Shown: positions 24,043-33,677 of the stretch, piece by piece | Layout of the letters: the number at the start of each line of letters is the position of its first letter | Position numbering within the stretch: position 1 is the stretch's first letter | Origin: an uncultured Actinomycetes bacterium | GTDB lineage: Bacteria; Actinomycetota; Coriobacteriia; Coriobacteriales; Atopobiaceae | Direction of reading: 5' to 3' | Length of the DNA: 64,000 nt | Assembly (NCBI GenBank): GCA_900314645.1 | Contig: OMWB01000014.1 | Coordinates: forward strand, 1-64,000 | The notes under the pieces: model-generated | The model's input: the letters and a program-made list of their open reading frames with translations, nothing else | What the model was told of the DNA's origin: nothing | Databases searched by the model: none | Made by a program: the position numbers and the translations under genes

Positions 24043-26409
24043 GTGGCTGTGCGTAAGGTGACGGATTGGGAGGCGCTGCTGTGGCGTCTGCCGGCGGATG
24101 CGCGCGAGCGCTTTGAGCGCCAGCTGCGTCGCGTGTTGACGCGGAGACTGGCCCGCGTGGCGCGGCAAGACGTGACGACGGTGCCTGACTCCGTGCGGTC
24201 GCAGGCCGTGGGGGAGTATCGCAAGCAGCATGCGGCCAAGATGTCCAAAGCGGGCCTTCGACGGCTGAACTACCAGCGGCTTCATGATGATCCGCACTAC
24301 CAGGAGATAGAGCGTCGGCTGGCTGAGGCCTACTGGCGTCGCCATGGGTTGGCGGTCGCCGGGGCCGTCCCCGATGTGGAGGCGATGAGCTTCATCCAGG
24401 CGTGCGAGGCCTTCCGGGCGAGCGCTCCCAAGGTGGGAAGCACGGGGCTGGAAGAGGTTGCCCGCGACGCGTGTCGAGCGGCGTATCCGCAGGCCGTGGA
24501 CGCGGGCGCCGTACGGGACGCCCTGGCCGCGAAGGTGTTGAGAGCCGCGCGCGAGAGCGACCTGACCACGTGTGCCACCGTCCACGCGACGGGCCCGAGC
24601 GCGCTGGCGGGCGTGGTGCATCGCGGCTTTCACCTGTACGACGTGACGACGGAGGCCGAAGTGGCCGAGCGCGTGCGTCTGTCGCAGCTGGTGGAAGGCG
24701 TGCTGCAGTCGGCCTTTGACGGACGGCGCGGAGGCTCTGAGGTGCGGCGGGAGCTTGTCGAGCAGCTGCGCGCCCATCCTGTGGTGACGGCGATGGAATC
24801 GCTCATCGAGGCGTTGACCGGGGCCGATGCGCCCCTGCAGCCGCAGCTCGAGCGGCTGGTGCAGGCCGACGCGCGGGAGGTCACATCGTGGCTCCACGGT
24901 GCGGAGTTTGCGGCCGCCGTGGCCCACGAGCTGCTGGAGAACCCCGTGCATGGGCCGCAGTATCGTCGCTCGGTGGAGCTACGACTCCGCGTGCGCGAGC
25001 GTGTGCCTGAGACGCCCATGGAGGCCTACCCACTCGCGCGATCGATGAGGCGGCACTTCGTGCTGCATGTGGGGCCCACCAACTCCGGCAAAACGCACGA
25101 CGCGCTGCAGGCGTTGATGCGAGCGCGTACGGGGGCGTACCTCGGGCCGCTCCGCCTCTTGGCGTACGAACAGTATGAGTGGTTGAACCGCGAGGGATGC
25201 GCCTGCTCGCTCGTGACGGGCGAGGAACGCACGGACGTTGCTGGCGCGCGCCATGTATCGTCCACGGTGGAGATGGCCGACTTCGGCACCCCCATTGAAC
25301 TGGCCGTCATTGACGAGGCCCAGATGGTGGCCGACCCAGACCGAGGCCATGCGTGGACGGCGGCCATCCTGGGCATCCCGGCTGCCGTGGTGCACGTGTG
25401 CTGCGCGCCACATGCCCAGCACGTCGTGGAGCGTCTGGTCAGCCTTTGCGATGACGAGTGCGAGGTGGTGCGGCACGAGCGGCTGGTGCCGCTGCGGCCT
25501 GACCGCGGGAGCTTCTCGCTACCAGAGGGCGTGCAGCCAGGCGACGCGCTGGTGGTGTTCTCCCGAAAGGCCGTGCACTTGGTGGCGGGCGAGGTTGCGG
25601 CGGCAGGCCTGCGGCCGTCGGTCATCTACGGCGCGCTGCCCTATGCCGTGCGCCATGAGGAAGCTCGTCGATTTGCCGAGGGCGAGACCAACGTGGTGGT
25701 GGCCACCGACGCCATCGGGATGGGCATGAACCTGCCCATCCGCCGCGTGGTGTTTGTGGAGCAGAAGAAGTTTGACGGCCATGAGCTGCGGTTTCTTCGT
25801 GCTGAGGAGGTCCAGCAGATTGCGGGGCGTGCGGGGCGGTACGGTCGCTACAGCGAGGGACTCTTCCAGTCGGCGCGTCAACGCAAAGAGGTGACGAGGC
25901 TCTGGCGGGCGGCGGTGCCCGACATCCGTACCATTCCCGTGGGGATTCCGGCGGACCTCTCGCTCGTGGCTGGCATGAGCCTGAGCGAGGCCATCGCGCA
26001 GTGGGCCGCGCTGGAGCAACCGTCCCCCTTCGAGCGCATCGACATCGCCCGCGACCTGCTGTTGGTTGGTGAGGTCGAAGCACACGTGGACGAGGAGCGT
26101 CGCAAGGATCTGGCCTTCAAGGAGACGGCGCTTGCCTTGGCGGGGATGCCGTTCGACGAAGGCGAGGCGCGGCTCTGGAAGGCGTGGGTCACTATGGCAA
26201 AGGCCGAGCTGGCGGGTAGGGAGGCCGTGCTGGCGTTGCCAGGGCGTCCTACCGAGGGCGACAAGCTGGTGGACCTTGAGGCCGACTACCGCTACTGCGA
26301 CCTGCTCTATACCTATGCGCGGACCTTTGGCTACCAGGAATGGCTTGCGCCCTTGACCGAACGCCGCGAGGAGATCTCCCGCGCAATCATGCACATCCTC
26401 GCTGCTTAA
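24043..26409 (+). CDS. Suv3-like ATP-dependent RNA helicase
   Basis: This 788-residue SF2 helicase starts at GTG 24043, immediately after the nitroreductase stop. Helicase motif I is G-P-T-N-S-G-K-T (344-351), motif II is D-E-A-Q (424-427), and motif VI is Q-Q-I-A-G-R-A-G-R-Y-G near 590. The motif I variant with T-N-S-G-K-T and the D-E-A-Q box are characteristic of Suv3, the mitochondrial degradosome helicase; the C-terminal F-D-E and Y-R-Y-C-D-L segments fit the Suv3 C domain. The N-terminal 340 residues are a helical region I do not recognise. Likely role: unwinding structured RNA for decay or translation. Bacterial Suv3-type helicases are uncommon. Confidence 0.85.
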   Translation: MAVRKVTDWEALLWRLPADARERFERQLRRVLTRRLARVARQDVTTVPDSVRSQAVGEYRKQHAAKMSKAGLRRLNYQRLHDDPHYQEIERRLAEAYWRRHGLAVAGAVPDVEAMSFIQACEAFRASAPKVGSTGLEEVARDACRAAYPQAVDAGAVRDALAAKVLRAARESDLTTCATVHATGPSALAGVVHRGFHLYDVTTEAEVAERVRLSQLVEGVLQSAFDGRRGGSEVRRELVEQLRAHPVVTAMESLIEALTGADAPLQPQLERLVQADAREVTSWLHGAEFAAAVAHELLENPVHGPQYRRSVELRLRVRERVPETPMEAYPLARSMRRHFVLHVGPTNSGKTHDALQALMRARTGAYLGPLRLLAYEQYEWLNREGCACSLVTGEERTDVAGARHVSSTVEMADFGTPIELAVIDEAQMVADPDRGHAWTAAILGIPAAVVHVCCAPHAQHVVERLVSLCDDECEVVRHERLVPLRPDRGSFSLPEGVQPGDALVVFSRKAVHLVAGEVAAAGLRPSVIYGALPYAVRHEEARRFAEGETNVVVATDAIGMGMNLPIRRVVFVEQKKFDGHELRFLRAEEVQQIAGRAGRYGRYSEGLFQSARQRKEVTRLWRAAVPDIRTIPVGIPADLSLVAGMSLSEAIAQWAALEQPSPFERIDIARDLLLVGEVEAHVDEERRKDLAFKETALALAGMPFDEGEARLWKAWVTMAKAELAGREAVLALPGRPTEGDKLVDLEADYRYCDLLYTYARTFGYQEWLAPLTERREEISRAIMHILAA

Positions 26410-26451
26410 GCGAATGTTGACATTAGGGGGCTGGTTTTGGTCAACATTCGC
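26410..26451. repeat. 42-bp palindromic repeat overlapping a gene end
   Basis: GCGAATGTTGAC, 18 bases, GTCAACATTCGC. It begins on the base after the helicase stop codon, and its right arm supplies the last codons and the TGA stop of the minus-strand gene at 26441-26785. Confidence 0.95.
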
Positions 26452-26785
26452 AGATGGGCTCCAGATAGCGCACGGGCTTGCCGTGGGCCTCGGCGTAGGC
26501 GATCTCAGAGCGGGTGCTCTCTCCCACATAGCCGCCCACGTTGATGACGAAGATCTCGTCCGCTAGGTCGATCTTGCGCTTGTGCATGTCGTCGAGCATC
26601 TCCTTGGTCTTGGTCAGGGTGCCCTCATCCATGCCTTCCCAGACCTCGGCATCGCCGCCGTGGCCAAACAGCCCCACGCTGATGACGATGTTGCCGGCCA
26701 GCGTGAGGCGCTTGTTGGCTTCCTCAAACTCCCGCCTGAACCGCGTGCTGCCGCAGAGCGTGATGACCTTGTATCCACCGACCAT
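26441..26785 (-). CDS. nucleoside 2-deoxyribosyltransferase-like protein
   Basis: This 114-residue protein has the family's opening I-T-L-C-G-S-T-R-F-R-R-E-F near residues 8-20 and a later D-L-A-D-E-I-F-V-I-N-V-G-G-Y-V-G-E-S-T segment that includes the conserved Asp and Glu positions. Members cleave or exchange N-glycosidic bonds of nucleosides or nucleotides; this short form is common in actinobacteria. Its last residues (I-C-E-C) and stop come from the adjoining 42-bp palindromic repeat, so the natural C-terminus may have been altered. It is followed 2 bases upstream by the HAD gene, implying an operon 27882 to 26441. Confidence 0.85.
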   Translation of the reverse strand: MVGGYKVITLCGSTRFRREFEEANKRLTLAGNIVISVGLFGHGGDAEVWEGMDEGTLTKTKEMLDDMHKRKIDLADEIFVINVGGYVGESTRSEIAYAEAHGKPVRYLEPICEC

Positions 26786-26787
26786 GT

Positions 26788-27270
26788 CTAACTCCTCACC
26801 GTGAGTAGCTCGAGCGCTCGATAAAAGTGCTGGTAGCGAATACCTTCGCTGTCCTCCACGATGACGAGGTGCCCGTCGGTCACGTCGCGGCGGCTCTCGA
26901 AGGTGGCGAGGTCGTCAAATATGACGTATGCCTCGCACGGGTGCTTGTCCAGCCACGCCGCGACCTCGTCAGAGCGGTCACCGGTGTGCAAGACGGGCGT
27001 GGGCCCAAAGACGGGCGCGCCAGCTGCCTCCAGCTGCGCGTAGAGGTTGGCCATCACGGCCTGTGTGAACGGGTTGGGATGATCGAGGTCCTCGCGCCAC
27101 GTTGAGGTGAGCACGACCACGGCACCCGTCTCCTGCACCAGGCGGCCCAGGTACGTGAGCGCGATGGAGTCGTAGAACTGGTTGGTGGGTCCGCGGCCTA
27201 GCAGCCAGTTGAGGCGCACGCTGGTGGGCGTGGCGATGACCCCGTCTATGTCCAGAAAGATGGCCTTCAT
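26788..27270 (-). CDS. HAD-like domain protein (nucleic-acid repair associated type)
   Basis: This 160-residue protein starts I-F-L-D-I-D-G-V-I-A (HAD motif I Asp pair) and has V-L-T-S-T-W-R-E near 56-63 (motif II, the STW variant) and V-I-F-D-D-L near 116. The S-T-W-R motif is typical of the HAD group found in RNA/DNA repair and Swiss-army-knife proteins rather than metabolic phosphatases. ATG 27270 sits 8 bases after AGGTGAG; an in-frame GTG at 27279 is a weaker alternative. It lies between the SRAP gene and the deoxyribosyltransferase gene, suggesting a nucleic-acid damage or nucleotide-cleanup operon. Confidence 0.8.
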   Translation of the reverse strand: MKAIFLDIDGVIATPTSVRLNWLLGRGPTNQFYDSIALTYLGRLVQETGAVVVLTSTWREDLDHPNPFTQAVMANLYAQLEAAGAPVFGPTPVLHTGDRSDEVAAWLDKHPCEAYVIFDDLATFESRRDVTDGHLVIVEDSEGIRYQHFYRALELLTVRS

Positions 27271-27279
27271 GGTGCTCAC

Positions 27280-27882
27280 CTACACGTCCTGCGTGACGCC
27301 CAGCACGATGCGTGAGCGGTCAGCGAGACTTGAGAAGTCTGGACCCAGCCAGATGGACGACTCGCCAGGCGCCAGCACGAGCGGCATACGGCTGTGGAGC
27401 GGCGCCACGCTGGCGTTGGGCTCGGTGGTGATGACGGAGCAGCGGTCGTTCTGCCAGATACCCGCGAGAAGAAACACCTGATGACCGGGGTAGTTGAAGC
27501 GCACCTGCGCACCGCGTCTTGGAGGTGTGCGCGTCCATGACTCGTAGAAGCCACGCACGGGGACGAGGCACCGTCCGTTCAGGATGGCCTCGGACCATAG
27601 GCCGCGACCAGCGCGAGCCTGCGAGAGCGCCGTCTCTATGCGCGTGTTGAACACCAGCTTCGAGCTTGCGCTGGGCGGCGCGTCGAAGCCCCAGGTGAGC
27701 TCTCGGGCCTCGAGTCCGCCTTGCTGCGTGGGGATGAAGAGGGGGAGCATCGTCCCCGGATAGGCGTCGGGCACCACGATGTCCGGTTCCCGCATCGGCA
27801 CGCGAGCGCGACCGGAGGCGCGCAGGGCCTCAAGCGCCTCGAGCAGCTCTGAGAGCAAAAGCGGTTGGATGCGGTGACACAT
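27280..27882 (-). CDS. yedK: SOS response-associated peptidase (SRAP/YedK, HMCES family)
   Basis: This 200-residue protein begins M-C-H-R, placing the catalytic Cys at position 2 after Met removal. Further family residues are visible: N-T-R-I-E-T near 80-85, G-F-Y-E-S-W near 112-117, and S-R-M-P-L-V-L near the C-terminus with H-S upstream. SRAP proteins form a covalent bond with abasic sites in single-stranded DNA and protect them. It heads an operon with the HAD and deoxyribosyltransferase-like genes. The start is clear. Confidence 0.93.
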   Translation of the reverse strand: MCHRIQPLLLSELLEALEALRASGRARVPMREPDIVVPDAYPGTMLPLFIPTQQGGLEARELTWGFDAPPSASSKLVFNTRIETALSQARAGRGLWSEAILNGRCLVPVRGFYESWTRTPPRRGAQVRFNYPGHQVFLLAGIWQNDRCSVITTEPNASVAPLHSRMPLVLAPGESSIWLGPDFSSLADRSRIVLGVTQDV

Positions 27883-27899
27883 GACGAGACCCCTTCGCG

Positions 27900-30446
27900 C
27901 TACCTCAGCACCTCGCTCAACGTGGCCATCAGCTTGTTCACGTCGATGGGCTTGGCCACGTGCGCGTTCATGCCGGCGTCGAGCGCCGCCTGCACATCCT
28001 CGGCAAAGGCGTTGGCCGTCATGGCCACGATGGGTATGGAAGCCAGCGCCTCGTTGTCCAGTGCGCGGATGGCGCGCGTCGCCTCGTAGCCGTCCATGAG
28101 CGGCATCTGCACGTCCATGAGCACCACGGCGTAGTCACCCGGCGCAGAGGCGGCCACCTTGTCCACGGCCTCTTGTCCGTTGGTGGCGCGGTCCACCACA
28201 AAGCCGTGATGGGTCAGCACCATGGTGGCGATCTCCATGTTCACGGGCTGGTCCTCCACCAGCAGCACACGAACGCCCTCAAAGCTCACTGCGGCAGAAT
28301 CGTCCTCGACGGGCGCGACGGCCGTCTCGTCCTCATGCTCGATTACCGGCAACGGCAGGTTCACCACGAACTCGGTGCCCACGCCCTGCTCGGTCATCAC
28401 CGAGATGCTTCCGCCCATCAGGTCGACGATCTTCTTGGTGATGGACAGCCCCAGACCCGTGCCCTCGGTACGGCTCACGGTCGAGGTGCGCTCGCGCTCA
28501 AACGGCGAGAAGAGCTTCTCCACAAACTCGGGGCTCATGCCGATGCCCGTGTCAGAGACGCGCAGCGTGTAGGTGGAGATGCCTGTCGACTCGTCAAGGG
28601 AGCCCTGGTCAAGGGTCATGCGCACCGTGCCGCCGGCAGGCGTGAACTTGTAGGCGTTGCTCACCAAGTTGAGGATGACGCGGTTCAGACGGTTGCGGTC
28701 CACCAGCACCCAGCGGTCGTGCACGTTCGAGCACGAGTCCACCATGAAGTGGATGCCCTTGCTCCTCATCTGCGCGGTGAAGAGGTTGCGCGCCTCGTCC
28801 ACAACGCCGCTCAGGTCGCACTCCTCGGGAGCCAGGGTCATCTTGCCGCTCTCGATGCGGCTCATCTCGAGGATGTCGTTGATGAGCGAGAGCAGGTGCT
28901 GGCTGGATGCGTCGATCTTGCGGATGAAGTCGAGCATCTTGTCACGGTCCACACCATCGTGCTGCGCCAGCTCGGTGTAGCCGATGATTGCGTTCATGGG
29001 TGTGCGCAAGTCGTGGGACATGTTGAAGAGGAACTCGGTCTTGGCGTTGCTGGCTTGCTCGGCCACGTCGAGGGCCTCCTGCAGGCGCTCCTGCTCCTCC
29101 AGCTCCTTGCGCTGAAGCTCGGTCACGTCCTGCGCGGTGGCGAGCACGCGCACCGGCGTGCCATCCTCAGAGCGCTCGAGGACCATGTAGTTGTAGGTGA
29201 GCCACTCGCCCAAGACACCCGGTGCGTGCACGCGCAAACTGGTGCGGTCGGAGTCCCTGAGCGTCTCGCGCAATCCTTCGATGCTGGTGGCGTTCAGTGC
29301 CTCCTCGCGATGTGCGGCCTCCTCGGGCGGGATGCGCTTTGCCACGCTTGCCACGAGCGCGTCGTAGTCTCCCTTGACAGGAATGCCGACCCTACTGGTG
29401 GAGCCGCCGATGATATCGTAGGTATGCGTTTCGAGGTCGATGATGGTGAACATGCCAAACACGAGCGAGACGCCCTTTGAGATGTCGTTGGCGCGGCGGT
29501 TTGCCTCGCGCGTGCGGCGCATCTCAAGCAGGATGTCGGCACCCATGAAGAGCACGTAAACGGCAAAGAGGCCGATGAGCTTTGATAGCAACATGAGTCC
29601 CGCGCGGTTCGCGTTGCCCAGGATCTGCTCGGTGGCGGCGGGCGGGAAGCACCGGATGAGCATCCAGCCCGCCTCGGTGATCGGCACGGCGTGGGCGAGC
29701 GTCTCCTCGTCGTCGGTACGGAAGGAGAACGTGACGCTCTGCCCGCTCGCAAATGCGTCGTTCACGGATGACATCTGCGCGGGCTCGACCTGGCGCCTGA
29801 CGGCAAGGTCTTCCAGCATGTTCTCCGGGATGTCATCGACGGTGGCCCCGATGGCGGTGCCGTCGGTGTCGCAGAGCCACGCCTCGCCCTCATAGCCAAA
29901 CAGCTCGAACTCCAGCATGCTGCGGATGTAGTCCTCGCCGTAGAAGCCCACCATGACGCCGATGATCTGGTCCTCGTAGTACACGGGCGCGTAGAAGCCA
30001 ATCTGGCGCTGCCCCGTCACGCGCGAGGCCAGCACGTAGGTCACGCCGGACTCGCCGCGCATGCCCGCCTGGAAGTACGCGCGGTCCGACAGGTTGGCCT
30101 TCAGGCCTTCGCTGGTGTAGTTGTCTCCGTGGGAGTCCACAAAGCGCAGCATGTCAAAGCCGGAGTTGCCCTCAAACTCGCGGATGATGGCCACGTCGGC
30201 CTCGGGCGTGTCAAGGCTCTGCCCATACAGCCACGCGGTGGAGCGGATGAAGCTCAGGTTCTCGGAGACGAGGTTGTTGACCGAGACGGCGCGCTGCTGG
30301 GTGAGCTCGAAGAGGTACTCCTCGTTCTGGCTGGCGATGCGCTCCGCATTGGCCGAGAGAAACGTGAAAAACGAGACAACAATGCCCACCAGCAGGATGA
30401 TGGTGGCGATGATGCGTCGCGTGTATGTGCGTGTGGTCTCATCCAT
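27900..30446 (-). CDS. hybrid sensor histidine kinase with extracytoplasmic Cache-like sensor
   Basis: This 848-residue protein has a membrane helix (about 12-32), an extracellular double-Cache-like region (about 35-290, with [14 protein letters not shown]), a second helix (about 300-320), a PAS-like segment (about 335-440) and a short coiled coil. It continues with HisKA (S-H-D-L-R-T-P-M-N, phospho-His 478), HATPase_c (G-T-G-L-G-L-S) and one receiver (Asp778 in [10 protein letters not shown]). It lacks its own Hpt domain; a separate Hpt gene lies 38 bases upstream. ATG 30446 follows AAGGAGG. It most likely senses a small molecule outside the cell and feeds the phosphorelay to the c-di-GMP protein upstream. 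Confidence 0.94.
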   Translation of the reverse strand: MDETTRTYTRRIIATIILLVGIVVSFFTFLSANAERIASQNEEYLFELTQQRAVSVNNLVSENLSFIRSTAWLYGQSLDTPEADVAIIREFEGNSGFDMLRFVDSHGDNYTSEGLKANLSDRAYFQAGMRGESGVTYVLASRVTGQRQIGFYAPVYYEDQIIGVMVGFYGEDYIRSMLEFELFGYEGEAWLCDTDGTAIGATVDDIPENMLEDLAVRRQVEPAQMSSVNDAFASGQSVTFSFRTDDEETLAHAVPITEAGWMLIRCFPPAATEQILGNANRAGLMLLSKLIGLFAVYVLFMGADILLEMRRTREANRRANDISKGVSLVFGMFTIIDLETHTYDIIGGSTSRVGIPVKGDYDALVASVAKRIPPEEAAHREEALNATSIEGLRETLRDSDRTSLRVHAPGVLGEWLTYNYMVLERSEDGTPVRVLATAQDVTELQRKELEEQERLQEALDVAEQASNAKTEFLFNMSHDLRTPMNAIIGYTELAQHDGVDRDKMLDFIRKIDASSQHLLSLINDILEMSRIESGKMTLAPEECDLSGVVDEARNLFTAQMRSKGIHFMVDSCSNVHDRWVLVDRNRLNRVILNLVSNAYKFTPAGGTVRMTLDQGSLDESTGISTYTLRVSDTGIGMSPEFVEKLFSPFERERTSTVSRTEGTGLGLSITKKIVDLMGGSISVMTEQGVGTEFVVNLPLPVIEHEDETAVAPVEDDSAAVSFEGVRVLLVEDQPVNMEIATMVLTHHGFVVDRATNGQEAVDKVAASAPGDYAVVLMDVQMPLMDGYEATRAIRALDNEALASIPIVAMTANAFAEDVQAALDAGMNAHVAKPIDVNKLMATLSEVLR

Positions 30447-30484
30447 GGCGCCTCCTTAAGCGTCAACGGTGGGACTACGCGGAC

Positions 30485-30817
30485 TTAGAGAGCGCGGAAA
30501 CGCTCGAGCTGCTGGGTGATCTCTGCCATCAGCGGAGCGTAATCCATGTCAGTGTGGGCGCGAAGCAGCTCGCACAGCTCCTCCATGGGCTTCTGCAGCG
30601 GCGTCAGGGACAGGTTGGAGAGCACGCCCTTCAGCGCGTGCGAGGCCGAGAACGCGGCGTCGAGGTCGCCGGCGTCGATGGCGGCCGCAAGTGCGTCAAA
30701 GTTGGGCTCGGCCTTGATGGTCTCAACCAGCTGCAGGTAGAAGGCCTCCATGTTCATGCAGCGGCCAAGGCCTTCCTGCACGTTGGCGCCATAGGCGGCG
30801 AGGTCGTCTAGGGTCAT
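30485..30817 (-). CDS. Hpt phosphotransfer protein
   Basis: This 110-residue all-alpha protein has the Hpt motif S-A-S-H-A-L-K-G-V-L-S-N-L near residues 57-69; the His is the phosphate carrier. It is sandwiched 38 bases from the hybrid kinase and 37 bases from the REC-GGDEF-EAL protein, all on the minus strand, so it is the obvious relay between the two receivers. It could also serve the other hybrid kinase at 15377-17932, which has no Hpt of its own. Confidence 0.92.
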   Translation of the reverse strand: MTLDDLAAYGANVQEGLGRCMNMEAFYLQLVETIKAEPNFDALAAAIDAGDLDAAFSASHALKGVLSNLSLTPLQKPMEELCELLRAHTDMDYAPLMAEITQQLERFRAL

Positions 30818-30854
30818 GGTCGTCTCCCTTCGGGTGCCTTTGGTCTTAGGGGCG

Positions 30855-33521
30855 TTATCGGATGCTGGAGCCTGAGGTACCCTTCAGGCGTCGCTTGTTC
30901 TCGTACATGGCAGTGTCGGCACGCTTGAAGACGGCCGCCAGCCGCTGGTCGGTGTCCTTCTGGAATTCGGCAATGCCGCCCGCGATGGAGACGCCCCCAC
31001 CGTGGACATCCGTACGGTTGTTCACGTCAAGCTGCGCCATCAGCTGCTCGCGCGCCGCGTAGTCGGTGCCGCGGAGGATGGCCACAAACTCGTCGCCGCC
31101 GATGCGGTAGACGGGGGAGTGCTTGAACGTCTGGCAGATGATGGTGCAGGCGTCCTTGAGGTACTGGTCGCCAGCAGCGTGTCCTTGGGTGTCGTTGACG
31201 TACTTGAGGTCGTTAACGTCAAAGACCACCACGGCGAAGGGCCCCTGCCCTCCCGCGGCGATGGCGCGGTCGAGCTTGCGCTCATCCTGGCTATAGGCGA
31301 GCTTGCTCTTTACACCGGTGAGCGCGTCCTGATTGGCCAGGCGAATGGCGCGGGCGCGCTCTTGCTCGCGGCGGATCTGCTCGTCAACGTTCGAGACGCC
31401 AATGACGATATGCTTGTCGTTGCCGCCCACCATGCGTGTGGCCTTGAGGTGCACGTACGAGGGGCCGTCCTCAAACATGATGCGGTACGTCACGGTGAAG
31501 ACGCCGGTGCGGTTGAGCGAGTCCTCGATGTTGTCCTTGGTCAGGGTGGCCTGCAGCATCTCTATGTCGTCGGGATACACCACACGCTCGATGTTGCGCT
31601 TGGTGTCTGCGAAGAAGTCGGTGCCCGTGGTGTCGATGCCCAGGCTGCGGTACTTGTGGTGCGCTCCGTACTCGGCATAGGCCCCCGTCTGTATGTCAAC
31701 GTAGTAGATGCCAAAGTAGTCCGCGGCCAGTGCCTGCACGATACGCCCGTAGGTGACGGCGGTCTGCTTATGTGTGCCCCTGCGGGCATCGTTGCCGTCG
31801 CCTTCGCGGACGCGCGCCTCCACGGCCTTGCGCTCGAGGATGAAGCGCTCGAACTCCTCCGGGGGCACCGGTCGCGAGAAGAAGAAGCCTTGCACGACGT
31901 CGCAGCCCATCTCGCGGAGGGTGAGCATCTGCGCCTCGGTCTCCACGCCCTCAGCGATGACCGGCACCGAGAGGTAATCGGCGATGTCGATGATGACCTC
32001 AAGCATGCGGGTGTCCTGCGTGCCGCTGAACGCCGAGCGCACAAACTGCATGTCGAGCTTGAGCGCGTCAATGGGCAGCGAGGAGATCATGTTGAGGGAG
32101 GAGTACCCGGTGCCGAAGTCGTCCATCTCCACACGGAAGCCAAGGTCGCGCAGGCGGTTGACCGTTTCGATGATTTGCTGGGAGTCCTGCGTGTAGGCAG
32201 ACTCCGTGATCTCGAGGACGAGCTCGCTCGGATCGATGTCGTTGTCGCGGACCACTTCCTGCAGGGTCTCCACGAGGTACGGGTCGTACATGTCGATGCG
32301 CGAGACGTTGACCGAGACGGCGATCGAGATCCCAAACCGTTCTTTCCACTCGCGGATCTGTGCGGCAGCCGCGCGCCAGACGTAGAGGTCGAGGCGCTGT
32401 ACCAGGCCGTTTTCCTCAAACAGCGGGATGAAGACGCCTGGGTTGATCATGCCCATGGTGGGATGGAACCAACGCACGAGCGCCTCGGCGCTTGCGAGGA
32501 TGGGCGGCTCGGACTGCACGTCAAACTTGGGCTGGAAGAACACGCTGAACTGGTGCTCGTTGATGGCGGAGTCGAAGTTCTCGATGAGCTGCTCGGAGTA
32601 GAGCTCACGCTCGTGCATGGTGTCGTCGTAGATGCCGATGCGGCGGGCGAAGCTGCCCTGCACGGTGTCGGCCGCGCGCTTGGCGCGGTCAAAGCGCCGC
32701 TCGACATCCAGCATCTTGTCTACGTTGGCGTAGACGCCCATGCGGAGCCAGATGCGGTTGCCCTGACGGTCTCCGTTGGTGAGGCGGATGGAGGCGTTAG
32801 CGAGGATGCCGTCGTAATCAACGCCGTGGGGGCAGTAGATGAGGAAGGTGTCGGCCTCGCGACGGCACACAAAGCCCTCTGCGGGCTGCACGGCGGTAAG
32901 CAGCGCCTCGGCGATCTGGCGCAGGACGAGGTCGCCGTACGAGGTGCCGAAACGCTCGTTGATCATGTGGAAGTGATTCACGTCCACTACGAGGGCATCC
33001 ATGGGGGCGTCGCGGTGATACAGGTCAAACTGCTCGACGTAGCGGTAGAAGTACTCGCGGTTATAAAGGCCGGTGAGCTCGTCGCGCTCCGTGGAGCTGA
33101 TGATGTCGCGGTCTTCTGAGAGCTCGATGGTGCGCAGCACGCGGGCGAGGATGACGCCCGGCTTGGGGTACGGCTTGGGAATGAAGTCCATGGCCCCCGC
33201 TTGGAGGCACTCGATCTCGGAGTCGATGTCTCCCGAGATGACGATGACGGGAATCTGCGCGATGGTGGCGTCGGCGCGCGCGGCCCTGAGCAGCTCCATG
33301 CCGCTCATGACGGGCATCAAAAGGTCAAGCAGGACGAGCGAGAGGGTCTCGCGGTGCTTGCGCATGGCATCAAGCGCCTCTTGGCCATTGGTGGCAAAGT
33401 GCAGCTCATAGGTATCTTGCAACACCGCACGCAAGAGCTCGCGGTTGATGAGCTCGTCATCGGCGATGAGAATCTGGCGTTTGCCGTTTGCCGAGTGGAA
33501 TCTCTGATGGCTCTCCAACAT
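30855..33521 (-). CDS. response regulator with GGDEF, EAL and second GGDEF domain (c-di-GMP turnover)
   Basis: This 888-residue cytoplasmic protein has a receiver at about 17-135 (phospho-Asp66 in L-L-D-L-L-M-P). GGDEF 1 (about 145-305) is degenerate at its active site (R-R-E-A-D-T-F in place of G-G-D-E-F). EAL (about 320-570) is intact: E-A-L-V-R-W, N-V-S-R-I, E-I-T-E-S, D-D-F-G-T-G-Y-S-S-L and E-G-V-E. A PAS-like domain (about 590-715) is followed by GGDEF 2 (about 720-880) with intact G-G-D-E-F and no obvious RxxD inhibition site. It can probably both make and break c-di-GMP under receiver control. First gene of the relay operon. Confidence 0.94.
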   Translation of the reverse strand: MLESHQRFHSANGKRQILIADDELINRELLRAVLQDTYELHFATNGQEALDAMRKHRETLSLVLLDLLMPVMSGMELLRAARADATIAQIPVIVISGDIDSEIECLQAGAMDFIPKPYPKPGVILARVLRTIELSEDRDIISSTERDELTGLYNREYFYRYVEQFDLYHRDAPMDALVVDVNHFHMINERFGTSYGDLVLRQIAEALLTAVQPAEGFVCRREADTFLIYCPHGVDYDGILANASIRLTNGDRQGNRIWLRMGVYANVDKMLDVERRFDRAKRAADTVQGSFARRIGIYDDTMHERELYSEQLIENFDSAINEHQFSVFFQPKFDVQSEPPILASAEALVRWFHPTMGMINPGVFIPLFEENGLVQRLDLYVWRAAAAQIREWKERFGISIAVSVNVSRIDMYDPYLVETLQEVVRDNDIDPSELVLEITESAYTQDSQQIIETVNRLRDLGFRVEMDDFGTGYSSLNMISSLPIDALKLDMQFVRSAFSGTQDTRMLEVIIDIADYLSVPVIAEGVETEAQMLTLREMGCDVVQGFFFSRPVPPEEFERFILERKAVEARVREGDGNDARRGTHKQTAVTYGRIVQALAADYFGIYYVDIQTGAYAEYGAHHKYRSLGIDTTGTDFFADTKRNIERVVYPDDIEMLQATLTKDNIEDSLNRTGVFTVTYRIMFEDGPSYVHLKATRMVGGNDKHIVIGVSNVDEQIRREQERARAIRLANQDALTGVKSKLAYSQDERKLDRAIAAGGQGPFAVVVFDVNDLKYVNDTQGHAAGDQYLKDACTIICQTFKHSPVYRIGGDEFVAILRGTDYAAREQLMAQLDVNNRTDVHGGGVSIAGGIAEFQKDTDQRLAAVFKRADTAMYENKRRLKGTSGSSIR

Positions 33522-33677
33522 GGTCTCGAATCTCCATTGTCTGAGGCGTTACGCGGATGGTGCTCAACCAACCTATTGTACTTGATGTAAGCCTTGTCCG
33601 ACCGCCGTAGGGAGGAACGGGCCAAGATGATGTGGGACTGGTTCGAATGAGAGAGACCGCGAGCAGAGGTGACGCAA

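Noticed and set aside
31002..33119. 705-residue open frame on the plus strand
   Set aside because: It lies wholly antisense to the REC-GGDEF-EAL-GGDEF gene, is Val/His/Glu/Arg-skewed as antisense frames in high-GC DNA are, and has no domain.
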